From contig JACREY010000012.1 of NCBI GenBank assembly GCA_016218085.1, positions 62,001 to 126,000 on the forward strand: a stretch of DNA of 64,000 nucleotides, in the 5' to 3' direction. The stretch is from Ignavibacteriota bacterium (GTDB lineage: Bacteria > Bacteroidota > Ignavibacteria > Tepidaquicellales > Tepidaquicellaceae). Shown one piece after another: positions 8,404 through 16,452 of this stretch (position 1 is the first letter of the stretch; every line of letters starts with the position of its first letter). Position numbers and translations under genes: made by a program. Below the pieces are notes generated by a model that was not told the DNA's origin, searched no databases, and was given only the letters and a program-made list of their open reading frames with translations.

Positions 8404-8429
8404 CGTTCCAACGCTCCTGCGTCGGAACG
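8404..8429 (+). terminator. Second CGTTCC/GGAACG hairpin
   Basis: The arms 8404-8414 and 8419-8429 pair with one mismatch and are followed by TTTTATTTTA. It starts 18 bp after the previous hairpin and shares the same outer CTCGTTCC and GGAACG ends but a different core, so it looks like a second member of the same repeat family. It lies at the convergent junction with the leftward T9SS gene. Confidence 0.5.
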
Positions 8430-8431
8430 TT

Positions 8432-9637
8432 TTATTTTATTAAAACCATTCTTTTCGTTTCCGAAAAATCACCGCAAGTTAATCTGTAAAAATAAATTCC
8501 TGAAGTCAGCCCGCTCCCGTCGAATGTCGCTTCATACGTACCAGCATTTTGTTTTTCCTTCACCAGCGTTGCAATTTCTTTCCCGAGAATATCAAAAACT
8601 TTCAGGGTTACCAATTTGTTATTTGTTATCTGATATTTGATATTTGTAGATGGATTAAACGGATTCGGGTAGTTCTGGGAGAGAGAGTATTTATCTGGGA
8701 TGTTTGAACCGATCTTTTGTATTCCAATTATTTCGGAAAGCAGTCGCCGCCAAACGTAGTTCCCTCTAGTTCCCGCTATTAAGAAATTATTACTAATAAT
8801 AAGTACGTTGATAGGAAATATTTGATTAAATCCTTGATTTTTGTTTAACCAAGTTGTTCCCTGGTCAGTTGAAAGATAAATTCCATTACTATATGTCCCA
8901 ACAATAATTTTGCTCTCGTGAACAACAACAGATAATATTGCTTGTGACGTTGACGAATTACTTATATTAACCCAGCTTTGCCCTTGGTTTGAAGTAAGAT
9001 AAATTCCGTTATTTGTTCCGGTATAAATATTGTTATCAGATCTAGTAATTGACCATATTGTATGGTTTGTCAATCCGTTGTTTGAAAGAATCCAATTTGA
9101 ACCTTGATTAGATGAAATATAAATTCCATTATATGTCCCGGCAAAAATTAAATTGTTAAAAGCGGTTAAAGCATTAATAGTCTGATTGATTAAATTTGTT
9201 GTAGACCAATTAACCCCATTATTAGATGACTTAAACAAACAAAAATCACCCAATAAATTAAATCCCCCCGCAAAAATAAAAGAATTTGAAACAGAAAAAG
9301 TTTTTATTGAGACAATAGGTAACCCACCACTTAAAGGCGACCAATTCAATCCATTATTTGCTGAGTAAAAAATTCCGGTACTAGCGCCTGCATATATTTT
9401 ATTATTGTAACAAAGAGAAGAATTTAATATTCTGTTATCTAGTCCTGAATAATTCCAATTAGCACCATTATCTGTAGATTTAAAAATACCACCCTCATAC
9501 AAAGTAGCAAATATAGTTGGTTCAACATAAGAAAAACTTGTTACATTATTATTAGTTAAACCGTTTGATGGTGTCCATTGTGAATAGGCATTCCCGAAGA
9601 ATGCCAACAACCCAATTATAACCATTAACTTTTTCAT
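8432..9637 (-). CDS. T9SS-secreted seven-repeat beta-propeller protein
   Basis: A 401-residue secreted protein. Signal peptide 1-19 (MKKLMVIIGLLAFFGNAYS). Residues about 25-300 hold seven repeats of about 40 residues built on IFAGTxxGIYxSxNxGxxW, with BNR/Asp-box-like turns, fitting one seven-bladed propeller. The T9SS type A sorting domain follows (NYPNPFNPSTNIKY at about 324, then GKEIATLV and the end SETKRMVLIK). It is the downstream member of a three-gene array with the genes at 9725 and 11178. The adhesion or enzymatic role is unknown. Its sorting domain lacks the two in-frame additions present in its neighbours, so it serves as the reference form. Confidence 0.88.
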   Translation of the reverse strand: MKKLMVIIGLLAFFGNAYSQWTPSNGLTNNNVTSFSYVEPTIFATLYEGGIFKSTDNGANWNYSGLDNRILNSSLCYNNKIYAGASTGIFYSANNGLNWSPLSGGLPIVSIKTFSVSNSFIFAGGFNLLGDFCLFKSSNNGVNWSTTNLINQTINALTAFNNLIFAGTYNGIYISSNQGSNWILSNNGLTNHTIWSITRSDNNIYTGTNNGIYLTSNQGQSWVNISNSSTSQAILSVVVHESKIIVGTYSNGIYLSTDQGTTWLNKNQGFNQIFPINVLIISNNFLIAGTRGNYVWRRLLSEIIGIQKIGSNIPDKYSLSQNYPNPFNPSTNIKYQITNNKLVTLKVFDILGKEIATLVKEKQNAGTYEATFDGSGLTSGIYFYRLTCGDFSETKRMVLIK

Positions 9638-9819
9638 AACCGTTGTGTTTTATATAAAAATTATTATTTATTGAATACCCCTGATTCTCTTCACTTTTCG
9701 GGATTTCCAATAAAGTAGTTTTCATCACTTTATCATCAACATCTTCTTCGTTTCCGAAAAATCTACCATCTGCCGCAGCGGATCTTCGACACTCAACCTG
9801 TAAAAATAAACCCCCGAAG
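9635..9819. repeat. Junction repeat, copy 1 (gene end, spacer, next gene start)
   Basis: About 185 bp that match 11087-11272 with only about seven differences. It covers the first codons of the 8432-9637 gene, the whole 87-bp spacer and the last about 95 bp of the 9725-11089 gene. The spacers are therefore as conserved as the coding ends, indicating recent duplication of a gene unit. Confidence 0.85.
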
Positions 9820-11089
9820 GCAAACCGCTCCCATTAAATTCCGATACGTATTCACCGGCATTTAATTTCTCATTCACCAGCGTTGCAATTTCTTTTCCTA
9901 AGATATCGTACACTTTCAGTGTAACAAATTTGTTATCTGTTATCTGATATTTGATATTTGTCGTCGGATTAAACGGATTCGGGTAGTTCTGGGAAAGAGA
10001 ATATTTATCGGGAATCTCATTACCCGTTTTATTGATGAATGATATTCCCCCTGTTGTTGTTTTTAAAATATGTCCTGAATCATCTGCCATCCATCCGGTA
10101 TTAGCATTATAAAAGTAAACTCTTTTGTAATTTGCAAATATTGGGGAGCTCTGTTGTACCCAGTTTACCCCGCCGTTTGTAGTCCTCAGAATTATGTTGC
10201 TGTCTCCGCAAACCCAGCCGTTATTAATATCAATAAAATTAAAACTGTTCAGCTTAAGTGTATTTGAACTATATACAGCACTGAAATTATATCCCCCGTC
10301 AGTTGATTTTAAAACAAGCCTTTGCCAGTTCGGATACTGCCAGTTATAACTGCAAAAAACGAATCCCGTGTTTGCATTAATCAACTTCAAATCTACGTTG
10401 TTGCCTCCCATATTAATTGCAGTAAAGTTCCAATTTGAACCTCCGTTTGTTGTGTGGTAAAAGATATTTTTATAACCCGTAACCCACACATTGTTCCCGT
10501 CTGCAAAATCCAGTTTTTTAAAATAAGCCGGGTCATCAGTTATATCACCGGTCGTTACTCTTAATGACACATTCCAGTTTGTACCCCCATTTGTTGTTTT
10601 TAGTACATATGTATCAATTAATAATGCCTGCCCTGAAAGATATTCAATAAATCCGCAAGAAAATCCTGTATTTAAATTTAAGAATTTTATAGAGGTCATT
10701 CCTTTTATGGGCGATTCATTGATAGGGATTTCCTGTGAAGTCCAGCTTGAACCGGAATTTGTCGATTTCAAAATCGAACCGTAATTACCGGCTCCCGGAG
10801 AACTGCCTGTAGTAAGCCAGCCGGTATTTTGATCTATAAAATTTATTGAAGTAACATATGCATTTGAGGTGCCGGTTGCATTCCAGCTAATTCCTCCGTT
10901 TGTAGTCTTGCTTATATTTGATTGGGAATAGTTAAAAGGGTGGAACCATCCTGTAAGTGAATCAATAAAAAACATACTGCTGCTATAATTTGTAAATGCC
11001 GTAGAATAATATTGCATATACCATCCGGACTGCGTATACCCATTCCCGAAAAGTATTAAAAAGCCGATGATAAAAATTAACTTTTTCAT
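9725..11089 (-). CDS. T9SS-secreted Ycf48/BNR-type beta-propeller protein
   Basis: A 454-residue secreted protein. Signal peptide 1-19 (ends GNGYTQ). The body has repeats of the form FIDxxTGWxxG...ILKSTNSGSSW, as in Ycf48-like/BNR propellers (about residues 30-350). The T9SS sorting domain begins near NYPNPFNPTTNIKY (about 367). Near the C-terminus, nine residues, VEDPLRQMV, stand between YRLS and DFSETKKM where the paralog at 8432 has only CG. They also occur in the gene at 11178. The spacers on both sides are near-identical repeats. Surface display is implied; the ligand is unknown. Confidence 0.87.
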   Translation of the reverse strand: MKKLIFIIGFLILFGNGYTQSGWYMQYYSTAFTNYSSSMFFIDSLTGWFHPFNYSQSNISKTTNGGISWNATGTSNAYVTSINFIDQNTGWLTTGSSPGAGNYGSILKSTNSGSSWTSQEIPINESPIKGMTSIKFLNLNTGFSCGFIEYLSGQALLIDTYVLKTTNGGTNWNVSLRVTTGDITDDPAYFKKLDFADGNNVWVTGYKNIFYHTTNGGSNWNFTAINMGGNNVDLKLINANTGFVFCSYNWQYPNWQRLVLKSTDGGYNFSAVYSSNTLKLNSFNFIDINNGWVCGDSNIILRTTNGGVNWVQQSSPIFANYKRVYFYNANTGWMADDSGHILKTTTGGISFINKTGNEIPDKYSLSQNYPNPFNPTTNIKYQITDNKFVTLKVYDILGKEIATLVNEKLNAGEYVSEFNGSGLPSGVYFYRLSVEDPLRQMVDFSETKKMLMIK

Positions 11090-11272
11090 AACCGTTGTGT
11101 TTTATATAAAAAATTATTATTTATTGAATACCCCTGATTCTTTTCACTTTTCGGGATTTCCGATAAAGTGATTTTCATCACTTTATCATCAACATTTTCT
11201 TCGTTTCCGAAAAATCTACCATCTGCCGCAGCGGATCTTCTACACTCAACCTGTAAAAATAAACCCCCGAAG
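11087..11272. repeat. Junction repeat, copy 2
   Basis: The second copy of the 9635-9819 segment. It spans the start of the 9725-11089 gene, its spacer, and the last about 95 bp of the 11178-13235 gene, including the coding bases for VEDPLRQMV (around 11220-11239). Homologous recombination between the copies would delete or duplicate exactly one gene unit. Confidence 0.85.
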
Positions 11273-13235
11273 CCAATCTCGAAGACCCGCCGTGGCGGGC
11301 GTCGAATGTCGCTTCATACGTACCAGCATTTTGTTTTTCATTCACCAGCGTTGCAATTTCTTTTCCGAGAATATCGAACACAATAAGTTTTACTATTGAC
11401 GATTGACGATTCACGATTGACGGAATGGAATATCTGATATTTGTCGTCGGATTAAACGGATTCGGGTAGTTCTGTGAAAGAGAAAATTTGACAGGAATGT
11501 TTGAGCTAATATTTTGAACGTTTATTATCTCAGAAAGTGAACGCCGCCAAACCGAATAGTTATAAGTTCCCGCAAAAATAAAATTGTTTGCTACAAAAAG
11601 TGCATATATATTATTGGGAGTTTCAGTGAACCCTTGATTTTTCTGAAACCAATTAACGCCGTTATTTGTGGAAAGAAAAACCCCTCCAATTCCCTGTGTG
11701 TAATTAAGTGTTCCCGCAAAAATATTACTTCCTGAAATGGCAACGGAATATACATATTGATTATATTGAAAAATTTGAATCCAATTAACACCATTGTTTG
11801 TTGATCGAAAGATACCCATAGTTCCTGCATATATATTATTACCGGATATTATCAGGGAAAATACAGGTAGACCCGTTAATGATGTCTGAATCCAGTTTCC
11901 GCCGTTATTTGTAGACAGATAGACTCCGCTCGTATCTGTTCCCGCAAATATATTATTACCCGAAACGGCAAGGGACATTATAAAACGATTGTTTAAAGAT
12001 GTTTGAATCCAGTTTTGTCCAAAATTTGTAGAAAGAAAAATACCATTTGATGTTCCTGCAAAAACATTAGCACCTGAACTAACGAGAGAATGCACATATT
12101 GGTTATTCAAAGATGTTGAAATCCAATTTCCACCGCTATTCGAGGAGAGAATAACACCATAGTAACTATCTCCAGCTAAAATATTGTTTCCAGAAATGCA
12201 AATTGAATGAATATCTTTATCGTTCAATGAAGTTTGAATCCAACTTAGTCCGTTATTTGATGAGCTATAAACACCATTGTAATTTGTTCCTGCAAATATA
12301 TTACCGCCAGAAACTGCAAAGCAATAAGCCGATAAATTTTTAAGTGGGGTTAGTGTCCAGTTTCCGCCATTATTTGTTGAGCGATATACGCCATTATAAT
12401 TTACACCTGCAAAAATATTATTTACCGAAATTGCAATACAATAAACATACTGATTATTTAAAGTCGTTTGACTCCAGTTTCCACCGTTATTTGTGGATAG
12501 ATAAATACCATTACTTCCGATTCCTGCAAAAACATTGTTTCCCGAAATAGTAAGAGCATAAACACTGCTGCTGTTTATAAATATTTGAACCCAATTTAAT
12601 CCGCTATTTGTAGAAAGATAAATGCCATAGAAATCCGTTCCGGCAAACAGATTATTACCTGAAACTGCAAGAGAATAAATGCGTCTGTTATTTAAACTAG
12701 TTTGAGTCCAGTTTTGTCCGTTATTCGAGGAGAGCCAAACACCACTTCCGTTAACTCCTGCAAAGATATTATTACCTGACGCCGAAAGAGAAAGGACATT
12801 GTGATTAAATAAAGACGTCAAAGACCAACTGCCCCCATTATTTGTGGAACGATAAACACCATATGAAGTACCTGCAAAAATATTATTTCCCGAGACAGCA
12901 AGTGAATTTACATATAAACTATTCAAAGAAGTTTGAATCCAGTTTCCTCCGTTATTTGTTGAGAACCATACACCATTACCATCAGTTCCTGCAAATAAAT
13001 AATTTCCTGAAATAGCAAGTGCCTTAACCAGAGGGGCATTTAAAGTAGTTTTTGTCCAGCTTTGTCCGTTATTTGAAGAAAACCAAACACCCGAGGAAGT
13101 TCCTGCAAATATGTTGTTACCTGAAACGGAAAGAGCCTTGACATCCCCTCCGTAAAAACCGTCGCACTGTACCCACTGCGTATATCCATTCCCTAAAAGT
13201 ACCAAAAACCCAATAACAACCATTAACTTTTTCAT
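11178..13235 (-). CDS. T9SS-secreted 14-repeat (double seven-bladed?) beta-propeller protein
   Basis: A 685-residue secreted protein. Signal peptide 1-19. I count fourteen consecutive repeats of about 38-46 residues with the core SLAVSGNNIFAGTxxxGVYxSTNNGGNW, the last being shortened (IYALFVANNFIFAGTYNYSVWRR). Fourteen is twice the seven of the paralog at 8432, so two seven-bladed propellers are likely. The T9SS sorting domain follows (NYPNPFNPTTNIRYSIPS). It contains an in-frame palindrome-encoded stretch ARHGGSSR (DNA 11279-11306) and the VEDPLRQMV addition. It is the first gene of the three-gene array. Function beyond surface display is unknown. Confidence 0.87.
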   Translation of the reverse strand: MKKLMVVIGFLVLLGNGYTQWVQCDGFYGGDVKALSVSGNNIFAGTSSGVWFSSNNGQSWTKTTLNAPLVKALAISGNYLFAGTDGNGVWFSTNNGGNWIQTSLNSLYVNSLAVSGNNIFAGTSYGVYRSTNNGGSWSLTSLFNHNVLSLSASGNNIFAGVNGSGVWLSSNNGQNWTQTSLNNRRIYSLAVSGNNLFAGTDFYGIYLSTNSGLNWVQIFINSSSVYALTISGNNVFAGIGSNGIYLSTNNGGNWSQTTLNNQYVYCIAISVNNIFAGVNYNGVYRSTNNGGNWTLTPLKNLSAYCFAVSGGNIFAGTNYNGVYSSSNNGLSWIQTSLNDKDIHSICISGNNILAGDSYYGVILSSNSGGNWISTSLNNQYVHSLVSSGANVFAGTSNGIFLSTNFGQNWIQTSLNNRFIMSLAVSGNNIFAGTDTSGVYLSTNNGGNWIQTSLTGLPVFSLIISGNNIYAGTMGIFRSTNNGVNWIQIFQYNQYVYSVAISGSNIFAGTLNYTQGIGGVFLSTNNGVNWFQKNQGFTETPNNIYALFVANNFIFAGTYNYSVWRRSLSEIINVQNISSNIPVKFSLSQNYPNPFNPTTNIRYSIPSIVNRQSSIVKLIVFDILGKEIATLVNEKQNAGTYEATFDARHGGSSRLASGVYFYRLSVEDPLRQMVDFSETKKMLMIK
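11279..11306. repeat. 28-bp palindromic element inside a T9SS sorting-domain ORF
   Basis: The core CCCGCC-GT-GGCGGG (11286-11299) is a perfect palindrome, flanked by TCGA arms. The whole 28 bp is identical to 55631-55658 in another T9SS gene. Here it codes for part of DARHGGSSRL, where the paralog at 8432 has DGSGL, a net gain of five residues without disturbing the frame. The flanking DNA to the right is identical to the paralog for more than 30 bp. Confidence 0.85.
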
Positions 13236-13505
13236 ATTCGTTGTGTTTTATTGAATTACACAAATGTATTGAAATATTAAAATAAATATAGGTCAAAATT
13301 TATGGACAGGGGGTATGTTTGGCTGCCGCGCTGATTTTACTCCCGCTTTTCATATCCTTCATATTTTCTTAATAGTTAAGCGCTATTTTCACATAAAATA
13401 AGGGCTTTTTTGGGTGGATATGTGCTCTAATTTTTGTCTGTTATATGGTTTTCAAAATGATTAAATTTATAATTACATTTCTAAAATTAAAACGGAAGTA
13501 TTAGT
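13236..13505. other. Divergent spacer before ppdK
   Basis: A 270-bp region between the leftward T9SS array and the rightward ppdK gene. It should contain promoters for both directions, but I could not assign consensus boxes. It holds one imperfect hairpin with a T run (13380-13411) and no credible open frame. Confidence 0.4.
13380..13411 (+). terminator. Imperfect hairpin with T6 tail in the ppdK leader
   Basis: CTATTTT and AAAATA pair around CACAT. The stem extends to GC/GC with a bulge and one mismatch, and is followed by TTTTTT (13406-13411). It points toward ppdK and lies about 95 bp before its ATG, so it could be a leader attenuator or the remnant of a terminator. The stem is weak. Confidence 0.3.
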
Positions 13506-16259
13506 ATGCCCAAAAAATATGTATATTATTTCGGCGGAAAAAAAGCAGATGGTAAAGCAAATATGAAAACCCTCCTCGGAGGAAAAGGCGCCAATCTTGC
13601 AGAAATGGTAAACATCGGTTTACCGGTACCGGCAGGTTTCACACTTTCAACTGAAGTCTGCACGGCTTATTATGATAATAAGAAAAAATATCCGAAAGAA
13701 TTAAAACCACAGGTTTTAGCGGCACTCGCAAAAGTTGAAAAACAAATGGGTGCTAAATTTGGTGATAAAGTTAATCCCTTGCTCGTTTCGGTCCGCTCCG
13801 GCGCAAGAAGCTCGATGCCCGGAATGATGGAAACCGTTCTTAACGTGGGACTGAACGATGTCACACGCGAAGGACTGATTGCAAAAACAGGAAACCCGAG
13901 ATTTGTTTATGACTCGCAGAGAAGACTTATCCAGATGTATTCAGACGTGGTGATGGAAAAAGCGGCAGGAATAGAGCCGGCTGAAGGCAAAGGTGTAAGG
14001 CATCAGCTCGAAAAAGAATTGCATAAAATGAAATCCGAAAAAGGATGTAAACTTGATACGGATTTAACAGCAGATGATTTAAAAACGCTTGTAGAAATCT
14101 ACAAAGCAAAAGTATTCGAAGTTCTCGGAAAACCTTTTCCGGAAGATGCAATGGAGCAGCTTTGGGGCGCAGTCGGCGCAGTATTCCAGAGCTGGATGGG
14201 TAAAAGAGCAATTTCTTACAGAAGAATAGAAAGCATTCCCGATGAATGGGGCACAGCAGTAAACGTGCAGTCGATGGTATTCGGTAATATGGGCGATACA
14301 TCTGCAACAGGCGTTGCATTTACAAGAAATCCCGCAACAGGAGATAATCACTTCTACGGTGAATGGCTCGTCAATGCACAGGGCGAAGACGTGGTAGCAG
14401 GTATCAGAACTCCGAACCCGATAAATGAAGTAGGAAAAAGCGAGCATAACGAGCACTTAGTTTCGCTCGAACTCGGAATGCCGAAAGTTTATAAAGAATT
14501 GGATAAGATTCAGAAGAGTCTTGAAAAGCATTATCACGATATGCTTGATTTGGAATTCACTATTCAGGACGGAACATTATATATGCTTCAGTGCAGAGTC
14601 GGAAAACGCAACGGCGCCGCCGCAGTGAAAATGGCAGTAGATATGTACAAACAGAAATTGATTTCAAAAGAAGAGGCAGTAACAAGAGTAAAACCCGAAC
14701 AGCTCGATGAATTGCTTCACCCGATACTCGAAGCAGCAGCCGAAGTAAATGCAGTTAGAATTGCAAAAGGTTTACCTGCAGGACCCGGCGGAGCAACAGG
14801 ACAGGTTGTGTTTTCGGCTAATGATGCAGTTGAATGGGCTAAGAACGGAAAACAGGTTGTGTTAGTCAGAGAAGAAACCAATCCCGAAGATATCGAAGGC
14901 ATGAGAGCCGCAGAAGCAATACTCACGGCACGCGGCGGAATGACCTCACACGCGGCACTTGTTGCGCGCGGCTGGGGAAAATGCTGCATAGTAGGCGCAG
15001 GCACGATTGAAGTCAATATGGAAGCAAAAGAATTCACAGTCGGTGAATATACAGTAAGAGAAGGCGACTGGATTTCACTTAACGGAACAAAAGGATATGT
15101 ATATCAGGGACAGGTTCCTATGATTGATGTTGATGCTGAAAACCCGACACTCGTCGAGTTCTTAAAGATTTGCGATAAAGTAAGAGTGCTGAAAATCCGC
15201 ACAAATGCAGATACACCGGAAGACGCCGCAAGAGCAAGAGTATTCGGCGCAGAAGGTATCGGACTCTTCAGGACAGAACATATGTTTTACGGAGAAGGCT
15301 CAGACCAGGCATTATTCTTACTCAGAAAAATGATTATGTCTGACACCGAAGTCGAAAGAAGAAATGCTCTAAACGATTTATTCCCCTTTGTAAAAGAAGA
15401 CATAAAAGGAACACTTCTTGCAATGGACGGATTCCCTGTAACCATAAGGACACTCGATCCGCCGCTTCACGAATTCGTTCCCGAAAATCCTGAACAGAGG
15501 GAAAAGCTTGCCGAAAGCCTTGGAATTTCATTTGATGATTTTAATTCAAGAGCAGATAAGCTTCACGAAAATAACCCTATGCTCGGACACCGCGGCGTTA
15601 GGCTCGGCGTAACTTATCCCGAAATTACCGAAATGCAGGTTCGTGCAATACTCGAAGCTACAGCAGAACTTCTTGCTGAAGGCAAAAAACCTTTCCCGGA
15701 AATTATGATACCCGTAGTCGGAATGGAAATGGAATTGAAGAATCAATATGTAATAGTTAATAAAGTATATAAAGAAGTTCTCGAAAAATTCGGATTGAAA
15801 AAAATCGGACATTTAGTCGGCACCATGATTGAAATTCCGAGAGCTGCCATAACTGCCGATAAGATTGCAGAGTATGCGCAGTTCTTCTCATTCGGAACAA
15901 ACGATATGACACAGATGACATTCGGATTCTCCCGCGATGATATCGGTGGATTCCTTCCTGATTACCTGAAAAAGAAATTGTTACCGGTTGACCCGTTCCA
16001 GGTTATCGATAGAGCAGGAGTCGGAAGACTTATGACAGTCGGCGTCGAGCGAGGCAGAAAAGTAAGACCCGACCTTAAAGTCGGTATCTGCGGCGAGCAC
16101 GGCGGCGAACCGAATTCAATTGAATTCTGTCATATGCTCGGATTGAATTACGTAAGCTGTTCACCGTTCAGAGTCCCAATCGCAAGACTCTCCGCGGCAA
16201 GGTCAGCAGTGGAATTCAAATTCGGCTGTATCTTTACACCCGAAAAGAAAAAGAAATAA
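13506..16259 (+). CDS. ppdK: Pyruvate, phosphate dikinase
   Basis: A full-length 917-residue enzyme that interconverts pyruvate, ATP and phosphate with phosphoenolpyruvate, AMP and pyrophosphate in the cytoplasm. The N-terminal ATP-grasp domain begins YYFGGKKADGKANMKTLLGGKGANLAEM. The swivelling phosphohistidine domain has GGMTSHAALVARGWGKCC near 478-495, with the catalytic histidine. The C-terminal PEP-binding TIM barrel contains FRTEHMFYG, SFGTNDMTQMTFGFSRDD and GICGEHGGEP. The length is normal for the family. It is a single-gene unit: divergent from the T9SS array, with a strong terminator after it. In this lineage it can serve glycolysis or gluconeogenesis. Confidence 0.97.
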   Translation: MPKKYVYYFGGKKADGKANMKTLLGGKGANLAEMVNIGLPVPAGFTLSTEVCTAYYDNKKKYPKELKPQVLAALAKVEKQMGAKFGDKVNPLLVSVRSGARSSMPGMMETVLNVGLNDVTREGLIAKTGNPRFVYDSQRRLIQMYSDVVMEKAAGIEPAEGKGVRHQLEKELHKMKSEKGCKLDTDLTADDLKTLVEIYKAKVFEVLGKPFPEDAMEQLWGAVGAVFQSWMGKRAISYRRIESIPDEWGTAVNVQSMVFGNMGDTSATGVAFTRNPATGDNHFYGEWLVNAQGEDVVAGIRTPNPINEVGKSEHNEHLVSLELGMPKVYKELDKIQKSLEKHYHDMLDLEFTIQDGTLYMLQCRVGKRNGAAAVKMAVDMYKQKLISKEEAVTRVKPEQLDELLHPILEAAAEVNAVRIAKGLPAGPGGATGQVVFSANDAVEWAKNGKQVVLVREETNPEDIEGMRAAEAILTARGGMTSHAALVARGWGKCCIVGAGTIEVNMEAKEFTVGEYTVREGDWISLNGTKGYVYQGQVPMIDVDAENPTLVEFLKICDKVRVLKIRTNADTPEDAARARVFGAEGIGLFRTEHMFYGEGSDQALFLLRKMIMSDTEVERRNALNDLFPFVKEDIKGTLLAMDGFPVTIRTLDPPLHEFVPENPEQREKLAESLGISFDDFNSRADKLHENNPMLGHRGVRLGVTYPEITEMQVRAILEATAELLAEGKKPFPEIMIPVVGMEMELKNQYVIVNKVYKEVLEKFGLKKIGHLVGTMIEIPRAAITADKIAEYAQFFSFGTNDMTQMTFGFSRDDIGGFLPDYLKKKLLPVDPFQVIDRAGVGRLMTVGVERGRKVRPDLKVGICGEHGGEPNSIEFCHMLGLNYVSCSPFRVPIARLSAARSAVEFKFGCIFTPEKKKK

Positions 16260-16271
16260 TCTTTAATAATT

Positions 16272-16302
16272 GTCATCCCCGCATGTTTTAAGCGGGGATC
16301 TC
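16272..16302. repeat. Solo GTCATCCCCGC/GCGGGGATCTC palindromic repeat
   Basis: GTCATCCCCGC (16272-16282) and GCGGGGATCTC (16292-16302) enclose a 9-bp loop; the 8-bp inner stem is perfect. The element with its flanks matches 55089-55126 at all but about two positions. Here it stands alone between ppdK and its terminator; at 55 kb the same element borders a GIY-YIG nuclease gene. Confidence 0.8.
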
Positions 16303-16308
16303 GTTCTT

Positions 16309-16347
16309 AAATCGTTCCTGTGCGAATGTGCAGGAACGATTTTTTTT
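16309..16347 (+). terminator. Rho-independent terminator of ppdK
   Basis: AAATCGTTCCTG (16309-16320) pairs perfectly with 16331-16342 around a 10-base loop, followed by a run of T (16340-16347). It is a strong plus-strand terminator 50 bp after ppdK. Its CGTTCC...GGAACG ends echo the repeat hairpins at 8361 and 8404. Confidence 0.85.
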
Positions 16348-16354
16348 AGAGCTT

Positions 16355-16452
16355 TGACCGCAGATTATCACGGATTTGACTGATTTACACAGATAGAACA
16401 AATATAATATTTGCTATTTGTGCGTTCTTCGCATCCGCCGTGGCGGATTATT
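16355..16452. repeat. Degenerate CAGATT/CACAGAT segment and a small GCCGTGGC palindrome
   Basis: Bases 16360-16395 (CGCAGATTATCACGGATT..., ACACAGAT) belong to the same sequence type as the ends of the GxxExxY cassette near 62.8 and 63.2 kb. Just after, ATCCGCC-GT-GGCGGAT (16433-16448) is a perfect palindrome with the same GCCGTGGC centre as the in-frame elements at 11279 and 55631. It lies between the convergent genes ppdK and queG. Confidence 0.55.

Noticed and set aside
11600-13200. Regular tandem repeats of about 120 bp that could suggest a CRISPR or satellite array
   Set aside because: The repeats code in frame for propeller blades of a secreted protein; spacing and divergence follow the protein repeat.
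13927-14456. Two minus-strand open frames within ppdK
   Set aside because: Antisense shadows of a conserved gene with no ribosome site or recognisable domain.
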